NCBI GenBank assembly: GCA_024224995.1
Contig: JAAENB010000191.1
Span: forward strand, 1-54,028
From: a bacterium
GTDB taxonomy: Bacteria; Spirochaetota; UBA4802; UBA5550
Length of the DNA: 54,028 nucleotides
Direction of reading: 5' to 3'
How positions within the stretch are numbered: position 1 is the stretch's first letter; each line of letters begins with the position of its first letter. Under the pieces are notes generated by a model. That model worked only from the letters and a program-made list of their open reading frames with translations. It did not search any database and was not told the DNA's origin. The position numbers and the translations under genes are program-made. Below, one piece after another: positions 39,940-49,376 of this stretch.

Positions 39940-42498
39940 TTACTTGCTCCAGGTTATTTTTAAACTGGGGTCGAACTTCCGGTACATGTTTTTGTCATAG
40001 GGAATAACTCTCACCGTAAAGCCAAACTGCCCCGATTTAAGGCATAACATCTGCCCTTCATATTGATAGCTGCCATTTTCGAGTTTATTGATCTGCTCCA
40101 TGGGAATAGCAGCACCTTCGGCAATATTTTCCAGGTGCAGCGCGCCGATATATAATTCAACCTGTACCTCTTCAGGGGTTAAATCTCCAAGATCCACTTC
40201 CGCAAGAACAGAAACCCGGGAACCAACCGTGATTTCACTCTCTTCGTTAAAGTGAAGATTCTTAATATCAATAGAGTCCCATTTGGACATAACATCATGC
40301 TTCCACCGGGCCATTTCTTTTGATACGGTAAAATCATTCTCTGAATAGGTTTTATGATTTTTGTGAGCCTTGAGATAATATTTTTCAGTATAATCCTTAA
40401 CCTGCCGGTTTGTATTATATACCGGGTTGTTTGTTATCATCGAATCCTTGATCATAGAGATCCATTCCCGGGGAAGTCCGTCAACTCCCCTGTTATAAAA
40501 CGCGGGCTTGGCTTCCATTTCCAGAATATTATACAACGATAAACTTTCTACCTCATCCTGGTAGCTATAATCATCATAGGTTTCACCTTTACCAATAGCC
40601 CATCCATTTTTGGAATTATACGCTTCGTCCCACCAGCCGTCCAGAACACTGATATTAAGCCCCCCATTTGGAACAACCTTCATACCACTGGTTCCGGAAG
40701 CCTCCTTAGGCCGAATTGGATTATTAAGCCATACATCAACCCCCTGCACCATGTACCGGGCAATGTTGATATCGTAATCTTCAATGAATACAATATGATC
40801 TCTAAATCGTTCATCATTGGAAAGATGAATAACCTGCTTGATCAGCTCTTTTCCCATATTGTCCCTGGGATGCGCCTTTCCCGCGAAAATAATCTGTATT
40901 GGTCTTTCCCTATCGTTGAAAAGGGCATCAAGCCGGTCAAGGTCACGCAGAATAAGCGTAGCCCGTTTATACGTGGCAAATCTCCTGGCAAAACCAATAG
41001 TGAGAGCTTCGGAGTCAAGAACAGAGTTAGCCTTTTCAGCTTCTTTTGGAGGAGCTCCCCGGGAGATCAATTGCTCCTTGAGTCTTCTCCTGGCAAAAGC
41101 CACCAGTCTCTCCCTGAGCCGTTCTCTACATCTCCATAATTCCGAATCCGGGATCCGGTCGATATTCTTCCAGATGGTATCATTGGCAGGATTGTCAATC
41201 CACCGGGGGCCAAGATACCGGTTAAAAAGTCTCATCATTTCATCCGATGTCCATGACAAAGTTTGAATACCATTTGTAATATGTCCAATCGGGACTTCAT
41301 GAACCGGTAGAGAAGGCCAATTTTCCTTCCACATATTCCGGGAAACACTTCCATGAAGTTTTGACACCCCATTAATCCCGGCTGCGGTTTTCATGGCAAG
41401 AACCGTCATACAAAAGGTTTCTTTTTTATCATGAATATTCTCCCGTCCCATTCCTAGAAAATGATCACGGGTTATTCCCAGTTTTTTATAATAATCGGAA
41501 AAATACTTGTCCACCAATTCAGGAGGAAAACGGTCATTTCCAGCCGGAACAGGGGTATGGGTCGTAAACACATTACTGGCAGTAACAAATTCAAGAGCTT
41601 CATCAAAGGTAAGATTTGTCTCTTCCAGTGCCATTCGTATTCTTTCAAGAGCCAGGAAGGCAGCATGGCCTTCATTCATATGATAAACCGTAACACCAAT
41701 CCCCATTGCTTTAAGAGCTCGCATACCGCCAATACCAAGCATCATTTCCTGTCTAACCCTGGTTTCATTATCGCCACCATAAAGATGATCCGTAATAGCC
41801 CGGTCTTCAGCATTATTTTTGTCGATATTCGTATCAAGGAGATATAATACAATCCTGCCGACCTTTACTTCCCAGACCTGCGCGTACACATTTCCTCCGG
41901 GATATTCCACACTAATTACAAGCGGTTTATTATCTTTATGAATTACCGGGTTAGCAGAAATATTATGAAAATCGGTTTCAGGAAACCGTTCCTGCTGCCA
42001 CCCGTCAAGATTCAGATATTGACGAAAATAACCAAAGCGATACAATAAACCAACACCAATAAGAGGTATCCCCAGTTCACTTGATGATTTTAAATGATCA
42101 CCGGCAAGAACTCCTAAACCGCCGGAATATATAGGCAGGCACTCATGAATACCAAACTCAGCTGAAAAATAAGCGATTTTTGCTTCTTTGTAACCGGGTT
42201 TGCTCTCATCATACCATGATTTTTCACCTAAATGCCTGTCTAATTCCTTTTCAACCCGTTCCATGTGAGCAATAAAGCTGTCCGATTCGGCAGCTTCATC
42301 CAATGTTTTCTGAGAAACGGCTCCCAGGAGTTTAATTGGATTGTGTTCAACTTCTCGCCAGAGCTCCACATCCAGCCGACGGAAAAGCTCTATAGCTTCG
42401 AAATTCCAGACCCACCATAAATTTTTAGCAATCTTCATCAAAGGTTTCAATTTTTCCGGAAGATATGGTACTACATTGAATTTCTTTATTCTTGCCAT
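39940..42498 (-). CDS. glgP: Alpha-glucan (glycogen) phosphorylase
   Basis: Start at ATG 42498 (GAGGG five bases upstream) rather than GTG four codons earlier, giving 852 residues. The N-terminus has the DUF3417 domain (LMKIAKNLWWVWNFEAIELF) of the archaeal/bacterial short-type phosphorylases. Catalytic landmarks include YSGGLGVLAGDHLKSSSELG, MNEGHAAFLALERI, and the pyridoxal-phosphate lysine in EASGTSGMKVVPNGGLNISV. The enzyme releases glucose-1-phosphate from glycogen or maltodextrin. A C-terminal beta-domain (about 755-852) is also present. No other glycogen gene is in the window. Confidence 0.93.
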   Translation of the reverse strand: MARIKKFNVVPYLPEKLKPLMKIAKNLWWVWNFEAIELFRRLDVELWREVEHNPIKLLGAVSQKTLDEAAESDSFIAHMERVEKELDRHLGEKSWYDESKPGYKEAKIAYFSAEFGIHECLPIYSGGLGVLAGDHLKSSSELGIPLIGVGLLYRFGYFRQYLNLDGWQQERFPETDFHNISANPVIHKDNKPLVISVEYPGGNVYAQVWEVKVGRIVLYLLDTNIDKNNAEDRAITDHLYGGDNETRVRQEMMLGIGGMRALKAMGIGVTVYHMNEGHAAFLALERIRMALEETNLTFDEALEFVTASNVFTTHTPVPAGNDRFPPELVDKYFSDYYKKLGITRDHFLGMGRENIHDKKETFCMTVLAMKTAAGINGVSKLHGSVSRNMWKENWPSLPVHEVPIGHITNGIQTLSWTSDEMMRLFNRYLGPRWIDNPANDTIWKNIDRIPDSELWRCRERLRERLVAFARRRLKEQLISRGAPPKEAEKANSVLDSEALTIGFARRFATYKRATLILRDLDRLDALFNDRERPIQIIFAGKAHPRDNMGKELIKQVIHLSNDERFRDHIVFIEDYDINIARYMVQGVDVWLNNPIRPKEASGTSGMKVVPNGGLNISVLDGWWDEAYNSKNGWAIGKGETYDDYSYQDEVESLSLYNILEMEAKPAFYNRGVDGLPREWISMIKDSMITNNPVYNTNRQVKDYTEKYYLKAHKNHKTYSENDFTVSKEMARWKHDVMSKWDSIDIKNLHFNEESEITVGSRVSVLAEVDLGDLTPEEVQVELYIGALHLENIAEGAAIPMEQINKLENGSYQYEGQMLCLKSGQFGFTVRVIPYDKNMYRKFDPSLKITWSK

Positions 42499-42652
42499 AA
42501 TGTCCCTCACGAGATTTGATGTTTTAAATATTATTTGAGTAGATACGAATACCTGTATAAAACAGGGCTCCCCGACTATTATATGTTGTTAAATTTATAT
42601 ATTAAAGATAAAATTATTACAAGTCTTTTATTTTATATAATAATAAAAATAT

Positions 42653-43741
42653 TTATCGTGAAATTTTGTAATCAGCTTGAGCAATTACCGGGAAATACAG
42701 TAAAAAGGTGGCCCCTTTTCCTGTTTCAGATTCAACATCAATATAGCCATGATGTCTTTTTATAATGGCATACGAGATCGCAAGTCCCATACCAATATAT
42801 CCTTCTTTCGTAGTATAATACGGTTCAAAGATGGCGTATTTATCTTCAGCAGCAATACCATTGCCTTCATCCCTGATGGAGATCAATACATAATCACCGG
42901 CTCTCAGTTCCATCTCATGATGGGTTTCTTCTTCTACAACAGAAACATTTTTTGCCTGTATCCATATTTCCCCATCCCCGTCGGGCTTAGTCTCTTTAGC
43001 ATTATTTATAATATGTTCAAGAGCATAGGATACCTGTTTTTCATCAATCTCAATTTTCCCAAGCCCTTCCTCTATATCCAGAGAACAGACACCGGCATAA
43101 CTACGGAACAACAAATCAGTAATATTTTTTAGAATTCCTCCCATGAGCACAGGTTTTTTTACCGGTCGTCCTCCTTTCGCAAATGCTGCAAGTTGTTGTG
43201 TTAATTTCCGGATCCGAAAAGAGGCGGTCTCTGCGTCGGATAATATTTCCAGCAGACTCGCGTTACCGGGATCAATATCCATTTTGGCAAGAGAAATGTT
43301 TCCAATAACCGCAGTCAATGCATTATTATAATCATGAGCAATACCACCCGCCAGGAATCCAATAGCTTCGAGATTCCGTGCCAGTTGAAGATCCTGCTTT
43401 AACTTAACATTTTCCGTAATATCCCGGAGTAAAAAACAGACAGTTTCCCCGGAGCCGGTATCGTTGCTTTCCGTACTTACAAAAAAATCATGACGTACCC
43501 ACTTCTTATTTCCTTTTGCTGTTTCCAGGTGCAGCTCAACTCCCTTTTCGGTTTTCAGTAAATTACCACCATCAAATACATTTTGATATTCTCCAATAAG
43601 ATCCGGTATCAAATTCCCGGGACCAGCCGAATCATCTAATTCCAGAATTCTCATTGCACTCTCATTAATGGTAATTATCTTTCCATCCAACTCAACATGG
43701 CAAAAACCGATATCAGCAAAACCGAGCAATTCTTTAATCAT
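42653..43741 (-). CDS. PAS-histidine kinase
   Basis: A 362-residue cytoplasmic kinase. The N-terminal 115 residues form a PAS domain (FADIGFCHVELDGKIITINE). The dimerisation box is LEAIGFLAGGIAHDYNNALTAVIGNI (H-box His in AHDYNN). The ATPase domain has LEHIINNAKET (N-box), RDEGNGI (G1) and GMGLAISYAIIKRH (G2). The AHDYNN sequence is typical of NtrB-like kinases. AAGGGGAG precedes the ATG. It follows the PAS-SpoIIE gene by 24 bp, so the two probably act in one pathway. No response regulator gene is adjacent; the lone receiver at 5766 is a distant possibility. Confidence 0.9.
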   Translation of the reverse strand: MIKELLGFADIGFCHVELDGKIITINESAMRILELDDSAGPGNLIPDLIGEYQNVFDGGNLLKTEKGVELHLETAKGNKKWVRHDFFVSTESNDTGSGETVCFLLRDITENVKLKQDLQLARNLEAIGFLAGGIAHDYNNALTAVIGNISLAKMDIDPGNASLLEILSDAETASFRIRKLTQQLAAFAKGGRPVKKPVLMGGILKNITDLLFRSYAGVCSLDIEEGLGKIEIDEKQVSYALEHIINNAKETKPDGDGEIWIQAKNVSVVEEETHHEMELRAGDYVLISIRDEGNGIAAEDKYAIFEPYYTTKEGYIGMGLAISYAIIKRHHGYIDVESETGKGATFLLYFPVIAQADYKISR

Positions 43742-43765
43742 CGTACACTCCCCTTCTAATTATAT

Positions 43766-46051
43766 TTATACTACCTCAAATCCCACAAGGACAATATCAT
43801 CCTCATCAGGAGCGCTTCCCCGGAAGCTGTTCACCTCATCAATAATCGAGTCCAGGGAATCAGAAAGATCCATTAAAACATTATTTTGTATAATATTTAA
43901 TAATCCGTCAGTTTCCAACATTTGTTTTTTCTCATTAACGGTCTCATTTATTCCATCAGTATACAGAAAGACCCGGTCGCCCGGCTGAAGATTAACAGCC
44001 ACTTCTTCAATATCCATATCATCCTCACCAAACATCCCAATAAGCCGTCCCTTTGAAGCAAGGAACTCAATGGAGTTCTTCGAAGCTCGATATAATATTG
44101 GCGGTGGATGACCACCCTTGGCAAAGGTAAACTGTTTCACTTCATCCGTACAATAAAAAAAACCATATACAGCAGTTAAAAAATAGGAAGACATCCGCGT
44201 CGACAATTCCCTGTTTAGCGCCAGCAGGTATTCAGCAGGATGTCTGCCGTATTCCATACCGATCTTTTCCGTAGCGGACTTCACCAGCGACAGGAAAAGA
44301 GCAGCCGATACTCCATGACCGGATACATCTCCAAGAAATACTCCCAGCCCATTCTCATGCAGCTCCGTAAATGAAAAAAAATCACCACCAATAGCTTCAA
44401 GAGACATATACCGGTATTCCATCTTTAAATACCGGTATTCGGGAGTTTTCGAAGGAAGAAGCTCTTTTATGATTATCTGGGCATAGTTCAGCTCCCGCTC
44501 CATAGCCTGGTTTTTTTTTCTTAAATTTTCCTCACTAATCCGTAAAGCCTCTTCCGCTTTCTTTCTTTCGGTAATATCTTCTTTAACAGCAAGATAATGA
44601 GTAATTTCACCTCTATTATTCCTGATGGGAGAAATAGAAGCAAATTCCCAATACAATTCTCCATTCTTTTTCTTATTATGAAACTCACCTCTCCATTCCC
44701 TGCCCGCAGCTACCGTCTCCCACATTTCTTTATAAAAATCCGGGGACTGTTCACCCGACTTTAGTATCCTGGAATTTTGTCCTATTGCTTCTTCCAGCGT
44801 GTACCCGGTTAGAGAAGAAAATTTTGGATTTACGTATTCAATAAAACCATGAGTATCGCTTATAACAACAGAAGCGGGACTCTGTTCAACAGCCCTGGAT
44901 AACTGCCGTAATTTGTCTTCCACGCTTTTTCTATTTGTTATATCTTCGAGAGTTCCCACAATTCCGGCAACGTCATTCTCTCGAACAAGCGGAGAAAGAT
45001 TCATTGAAATAATACAGGTACCGCCAACATTTTTCACCATTTCTGTTTCAAAATGAGTAACCTGTTCACGGTCTGTTAAAACCACATCAACCAGGGAAAT
45101 AATTTTCTGATAAATTGCTTCACTAAACAGCATGGATATATGTTTACCAATCACTTCACTAATGGAATAGCCGGTCATTTCAGGAAATCCCCGGTTAACC
45201 ATAATAAACAGACCCTCCTTATCTATCACAAAAATAGGGTTGGTATTATCCATTACTTTTTCAATAAATTCATAGGAACTAACCACGACATCAAGCATAT
45301 GCTTTTGCTCGGTTACATCCTCCCCCACTTTTAAAAAATGGGTTATTTCCCCATTCCTGTCACGAATAGGAGAAATTGTTGCCGATTCCCAGTAAGACAC
45401 ACCATTCTTCTTTGTATTATTAAATTCACCGGACCATTCCCTGCCGCTCCTGACACGAGCCCAGAGGTCGGTATAAAATGGCTCATCATGATTAGTTGAC
45501 TTTAAATACCTGCCATCCTTGCCAATAATTTCTTCCTGGCTATACCCCGTCATCCTGGAAAAGCCCGGGTTCACATAGTCGATCAATCCTTCAATATCAA
45601 AAATAACAATGGAAACAGGGCTTTGTTCAATCACACTTGACAATTTCCGAATCCATTCGTCCGATTCCGTCCCCTTAAGAAGAGCCATTATTCCAACGGA
45701 GCGCAGGTCACCATCAATAACAACGGAATAGTTAGAAAGCAAAACATCGTGAATAGCTCCATCTTCATCGATAATTCGAAACTCTCCACTTTCTCTTTTC
45801 TCGGTAAATTCTTTGGATAGGATTTTATCAAAAAACACTTCAAACCGGGCTTTATCATCGGAATGGATAAGCCGTAATAACGAAGACCCAATAAGATCAG
45901 CCTGAGAAAACCTGGTAATCCTGTGAATAGCAGGACTCACAGATATAAAATTCCCCTGTTTATCAAGTGTATATATAACAGAATTAATACCATCAATGAG
46001 AATTTTATAAATCTCATCAATATGGGGAATATTTAACGGTTTGCTTTCCAT
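43766..46051 (-). CDS. Four-PAS SpoIIE-type serine phosphatase
   Basis: ATG 46051 (761 residues) is preferred to a TTG three codons earlier. Four PAS domains follow in order: NSVIYTLDKQGNFISVSPAI; SPVSIVIFDIEGLIDYVNPG; NPIFVIDKEGLFIMVNRGFP; SPASVVISDTHGFIEYVNPK. PAS2 and PAS4 are recent duplicates (EQSPxSVVI, FYxxLWxxVRSGREW). A coiled coil leads to a PP2C/SpoIIE domain with GGDFFSF (metal), GLGVFLGDVSGHGVSAAL, AKGGHPPP and DDIVLVGF. Such phosphatases dephosphorylate anti-anti-sigma factors; the HATPase protein at 17114 would be the matching kinase type. It is followed by the histidine kinase. Confidence 0.92.
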   Translation of the reverse strand: MESKPLNIPHIDEIYKILIDGINSVIYTLDKQGNFISVSPAIHRITRFSQADLIGSSLLRLIHSDDKARFEVFFDKILSKEFTEKRESGEFRIIDEDGAIHDVLLSNYSVVIDGDLRSVGIMALLKGTESDEWIRKLSSVIEQSPVSIVIFDIEGLIDYVNPGFSRMTGYSQEEIIGKDGRYLKSTNHDEPFYTDLWARVRSGREWSGEFNNTKKNGVSYWESATISPIRDRNGEITHFLKVGEDVTEQKHMLDVVVSSYEFIEKVMDNTNPIFVIDKEGLFIMVNRGFPEMTGYSISEVIGKHISMLFSEAIYQKIISLVDVVLTDREQVTHFETEMVKNVGGTCIISMNLSPLVRENDVAGIVGTLEDITNRKSVEDKLRQLSRAVEQSPASVVISDTHGFIEYVNPKFSSLTGYTLEEAIGQNSRILKSGEQSPDFYKEMWETVAAGREWRGEFHNKKKNGELYWEFASISPIRNNRGEITHYLAVKEDITERKKAEEALRISEENLRKKNQAMERELNYAQIIIKELLPSKTPEYRYLKMEYRYMSLEAIGGDFFSFTELHENGLGVFLGDVSGHGVSAALFLSLVKSATEKIGMEYGRHPAEYLLALNRELSTRMSSYFLTAVYGFFYCTDEVKQFTFAKGGHPPPILYRASKNSIEFLASKGRLIGMFGEDDMDIEEVAVNLQPGDRVFLYTDGINETVNEKKQMLETDGLLNIIQNNVLMDLSDSLDSIIDEVNSFRGSAPDEDDIVLVGFEVV

Positions 46052-46142
46052 TATTACCAATCTTTGTTTAGAAAAAATTAGGGGTTACAACAGGATAATT
46101 CATACAGATAGCTGCTTTTTTATTGTAAGCATATATTTTTTT

Positions 46143-47741
46143 TTAAATGCTATTTGTAAATTCGACTAAAGACTCTAAGATCCCCTTTGCTTTTCCCGAA
46201 TCAATAGAATCTTCTGCTAATGCAACACCTTCTTCAATAGAGACCTTTGTACCGGCAGCTATGGCAAAACCGGCGTTGAGACACACAATATTCCTTTGAG
46301 CGCCTTTCTCTCCGGAAAGAATGGCTTTTATAATACCGGCATTCTCTGAAGCGGAACCTCCTTTTATTGACTCAAGAGAGCTCATTGTATATCCAATTTT
46401 CTCGGGACTGAACGTATCAACCACGATTCCCTTTTCTCCGATCTCTGCAATCAATGTTGGGGCAGAAAGAGATACTTCATCCAGGCCATCATCAGAAGAC
46501 ACAACATACCCTCTTTCGATTCCCAGGTTTTGCAAAACCTCAGCTATTATTTCCACAAGATCCCTGCTATAAATCCCCACAACCTGGAACCTGGCCGAAG
46601 CAGGATTCGTAAGAGGGCCCAGGATATTAAAAACGGTCCTGATCCCCATCTCCCTTCTGGGCCCTATGGCATACTTCATCGCAGGGTGGAGTTTTGGCGC
46701 GAAAAGAAATCCTATGCCTACCTGGTTGACGCACTCCGTAACCTCTTCGGGAAGTATATCGATATTAACATTCAACGCTTCCAGGACATCCGCGCTTCCG
46801 GACCTGCTCGATATGCTTCTATTACCATGTTTGGCTACGGTTACACCGGCTCCGGCCGTAACAATGGCAGAGGCAGTTGAAATATTAAATGTCCCGGACG
46901 CATCTCCGCCGGTACCACAGGTATCAACAAGATCACGAGATTCCGGTTCTATTTTAATTGACTTTTCTCTCATTACCTTTGCAAAAGCAGTAATTTCATC
47001 AACAGATTCCCCCTTTAACCTGAGTGCTGTAAGAAAAGAGGCAATCTGGGAATCTGTGGTATTTCCTTCCATAATTTCATTCATCACCGAAACAGCAAAA
47101 TCCTTTGTAAGATCATGCCCTTCAATAACCTTTCCCAGAGCCTCACGAATAATAATTCCATCAGCTTTTTTATCATACACATATTCAAGAAAATTCTTTA
47201 ATATCTTTTTTCCTTCATAAGTCAAAATTGATTCCGGGTGGAATTGGACTCCTTCGGTGAGATAATTTTTATGTTTCACTCCCATTATTTCACTATTGTC
47301 GCTATATGAAGTTACCTCCAAATCCGGAGGTAACGAATCCTCATCAACAACAAGCGAATGATACCGTGTTGCCTCGAACCCTTTCGGCACACCCAAAAAA
47401 ACACCTGTATCATTATGATTTATTTTACTTATTTTCCCATGCATCAACTTCTTTGCCGGAACAATTTTCCCGCCAAAAGCATACCCAATAGACTGGTGCC
47501 CAAGGCATACTCCAAGTATAGGGATCTTGCCGGAAAATCTTTTTATCACATCAACACTTATACCGGCATCCTCCGGACGGCCCGGTCCGGGAGATACAAC
47601 AATATGAGAAGGATTCATTTTCTCAATATCAGCAAGCGAAACAGAGTCATTACGGACAACTTCAACCTTCTGCCCCAATTCCATGAGATACTGCTTCAAA
47701 TTGTATGTGAATGAATCATAATTATCAATTAATAATATCAT
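46143..47741 (-). CDS. trpGD: Bifunctional anthranilate synthase glutaminase/phosphoribosyltransferase
   Basis: A 532-residue fusion. Residues 1-190 are TrpG, with the class I amidotransferase triad in GVCLGHQ and FHPES. Residues about 200-530 are TrpD (anthranilate phosphoribosyltransferase), with [20 protein letters not shown] and [20 protein letters not shown]. It supplies ammonia for anthranilate formation and then attaches phosphoribose, the first two tryptophan steps. Its ATG overlaps the trpE stop codon by 4 bp, so expression is coupled. No trpC, F, B or A follows; the next gene is the PAS-phosphatase after 91 bp. Confidence 0.95.
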   Translation of the reverse strand: MILLIDNYDSFTYNLKQYLMELGQKVEVVRNDSVSLADIEKMNPSHIVVSPGPGRPEDAGISVDVIKRFSGKIPILGVCLGHQSIGYAFGGKIVPAKKLMHGKISKINHNDTGVFLGVPKGFEATRYHSLVVDEDSLPPDLEVTSYSDNSEIMGVKHKNYLTEGVQFHPESILTYEGKKILKNFLEYVYDKKADGIIIREALGKVIEGHDLTKDFAVSVMNEIMEGNTTDSQIASFLTALRLKGESVDEITAFAKVMREKSIKIEPESRDLVDTCGTGGDASGTFNISTASAIVTAGAGVTVAKHGNRSISSRSGSADVLEALNVNIDILPEEVTECVNQVGIGFLFAPKLHPAMKYAIGPRREMGIRTVFNILGPLTNPASARFQVVGIYSRDLVEIIAEVLQNLGIERGYVVSSDDGLDEVSLSAPTLIAEIGEKGIVVDTFSPEKIGYTMSSLESIKGGSASENAGIIKAILSGEKGAQRNIVCLNAGFAIAAGTKVSIEEGVALAEDSIDSGKAKGILESLVEFTNSI

Positions 47742-49228
47742 ACGTCCTCTCCGGCAAGTTCAATAGCTTTAGTTAAGGCCCTGATTTTATGCAGTGTTTC
47801 ATAGTATTCTTTTTCAGGCACGGAATCGGCCACAATTCCGGCTCCTGCTTGCAGATATGCCATATTATCTTTTATTACCATAGTTCTTATGGCAATACAA
47901 CTGTCAAAATTCTGATCATAGGTAAAATAGCCAACAAGCCCCGAATATATTCCTCTTCGCTCAGGTTCAAGTCCACTTATTATCTCCATTGCCCGGATCT
48001 TCGGGGCACCGGAAACGGTTCCTGCCGGGAACGTTGCCTCAATAAGATCACACATATCAAATTCATTAGAAAGTTTCCCTATTACATTCGAAACAATATG
48101 CATTACATGAGAATAATACTCAACAACCTTAAAAACATCCAGTTTGACTGTACCACTCTGACAAACCCGTCCCACATCATTTCGCCCCAGGTCTACCAAC
48201 ATCAAATGTTCTGCCAGTTCTTTTTCATCGGAAAGCAGTTCTTCTTCAAGGAGCCGGTCTTCTTCCGGATTTTTGCCTCTTGGCCTGGTACCGGCGATTG
48301 GCCGAACCGTGACCTTACCATCATTGAGTTGAACATGTATTTCAGGGGAAGAACCTACTATTTCAACATCATTACATTTAAGATAAAACATGTAAGGAGA
48401 GGGATTTACAATCCTGAGAGCTCTATATAGATTAAAGGCATCCCCTTGAACAGGAACCCTCAATCGTTGTGATAATACAAGTTGGAAAATATCCCCATCA
48501 AATATGTGTTTCTTTACCGTTTCTACAGCGCTTTCAAATTTTTTCTTGGAAAAATTAGATTTATACGCGATTCTTCCATTATCTTTGTCTGCAATAAAAG
48601 GCTGAATTTCTACCTCTTTAAAACTTTTGATCTCATCAGCCATTGCTTCAAGCTCTAGAACAGCTTTGTCATATAATTTAGCCGGGTCTTCGTTCTCATC
48701 AATAACAGGAGAATAGATGAGATACATTTTACTGGTCAAATTGTCATATACAATTACTTTATCCGCAATAATCAGCTCAAAATCCTGAAATTTAAGCTCA
48801 TCCCGGGCATCCAGATCTATTTTTTCGAAATATTTTATGCTGTCATAGCCTATATAGCCCACAACTCCATTAACAAAGGGGGGAAGATCCGCATTCTTAT
48901 AAGGTTCAATCTTCTGGAAGTATTCTCTCACAAACTGGAGAGGGTTGTCGTATTTGCCGCCATCCAGAATTCTATCCCCTTCAAAAAGTGATACATTATT
49001 GTCTTTACATACTATTGCCCTGTTAGAATTCCCCATAAATGAGTAGCGCCCCAGGTATTTGCCGCTCACAGCACTTTCCAGAAGAAACTGGTATCGTCCC
49101 TTTTTTATTTTATGAAAAATTGAAATTGCCGTATAAAAGTCTCCACGAAGCTCTGTATAAACAGGAACCAGGTTATATTCCTCTGCCAGCTCAAGATACT
49201 CATTCTTTTCCGGGTATATTTTTAACAC
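47738..49228 (-). CDS. trpE: Anthranilate synthase component I
   Basis: A 496-residue protein starting at GTG 49228 with GAGGAG eight bases upstream. The N-terminal [19 protein letters not shown] contains the LLES tryptophan feedback site. The chorismate-binding domain has [30 protein letters not shown] and [17 protein letters not shown]. It converts chorismate and ammonia (from TrpG) to anthranilate. The 148-base upstream gap has no Trp-rich leader peptide or clear attenuator, so any regulation is by feedback or an unseen repressor. Confidence 0.95.
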   Translation of the reverse strand: MLKIYPEKNEYLELAEEYNLVPVYTELRGDFYTAISIFHKIKKGRYQFLLESAVSGKYLGRYSFMGNSNRAIVCKDNNVSLFEGDRILDGGKYDNPLQFVREYFQKIEPYKNADLPPFVNGVVGYIGYDSIKYFEKIDLDARDELKFQDFELIIADKVIVYDNLTSKMYLIYSPVIDENEDPAKLYDKAVLELEAMADEIKSFKEVEIQPFIADKDNGRIAYKSNFSKKKFESAVETVKKHIFDGDIFQLVLSQRLRVPVQGDAFNLYRALRIVNPSPYMFYLKCNDVEIVGSSPEIHVQLNDGKVTVRPIAGTRPRGKNPEEDRLLEEELLSDEKELAEHLMLVDLGRNDVGRVCQSGTVKLDVFKVVEYYSHVMHIVSNVIGKLSNEFDMCDLIEATFPAGTVSGAPKIRAMEIISGLEPERRGIYSGLVGYFTYDQNFDSCIAIRTMVIKDNMAYLQAGAGIVADSVPEKEYYETLHKIRALTKAIELAGEDV

Positions 49229-49376
49229 CTGAATTACTCCTCACGTAAAATTTTAATCAATTAATTATCTATTGATGATGTTTTCAACCATTATTTTAAT
49301 AACTATTCAAAAAACAGGGTACATTCTTCAAACGTATAAAAATAAACCGAAAATGCGGCGGTAACAATAAGAAAGC

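Noticed and set aside
49229..49376. Tryptophan attenuator before trpE
   Set aside because: No Trp-rich leader peptide or alternative hairpins with a T-run were found.
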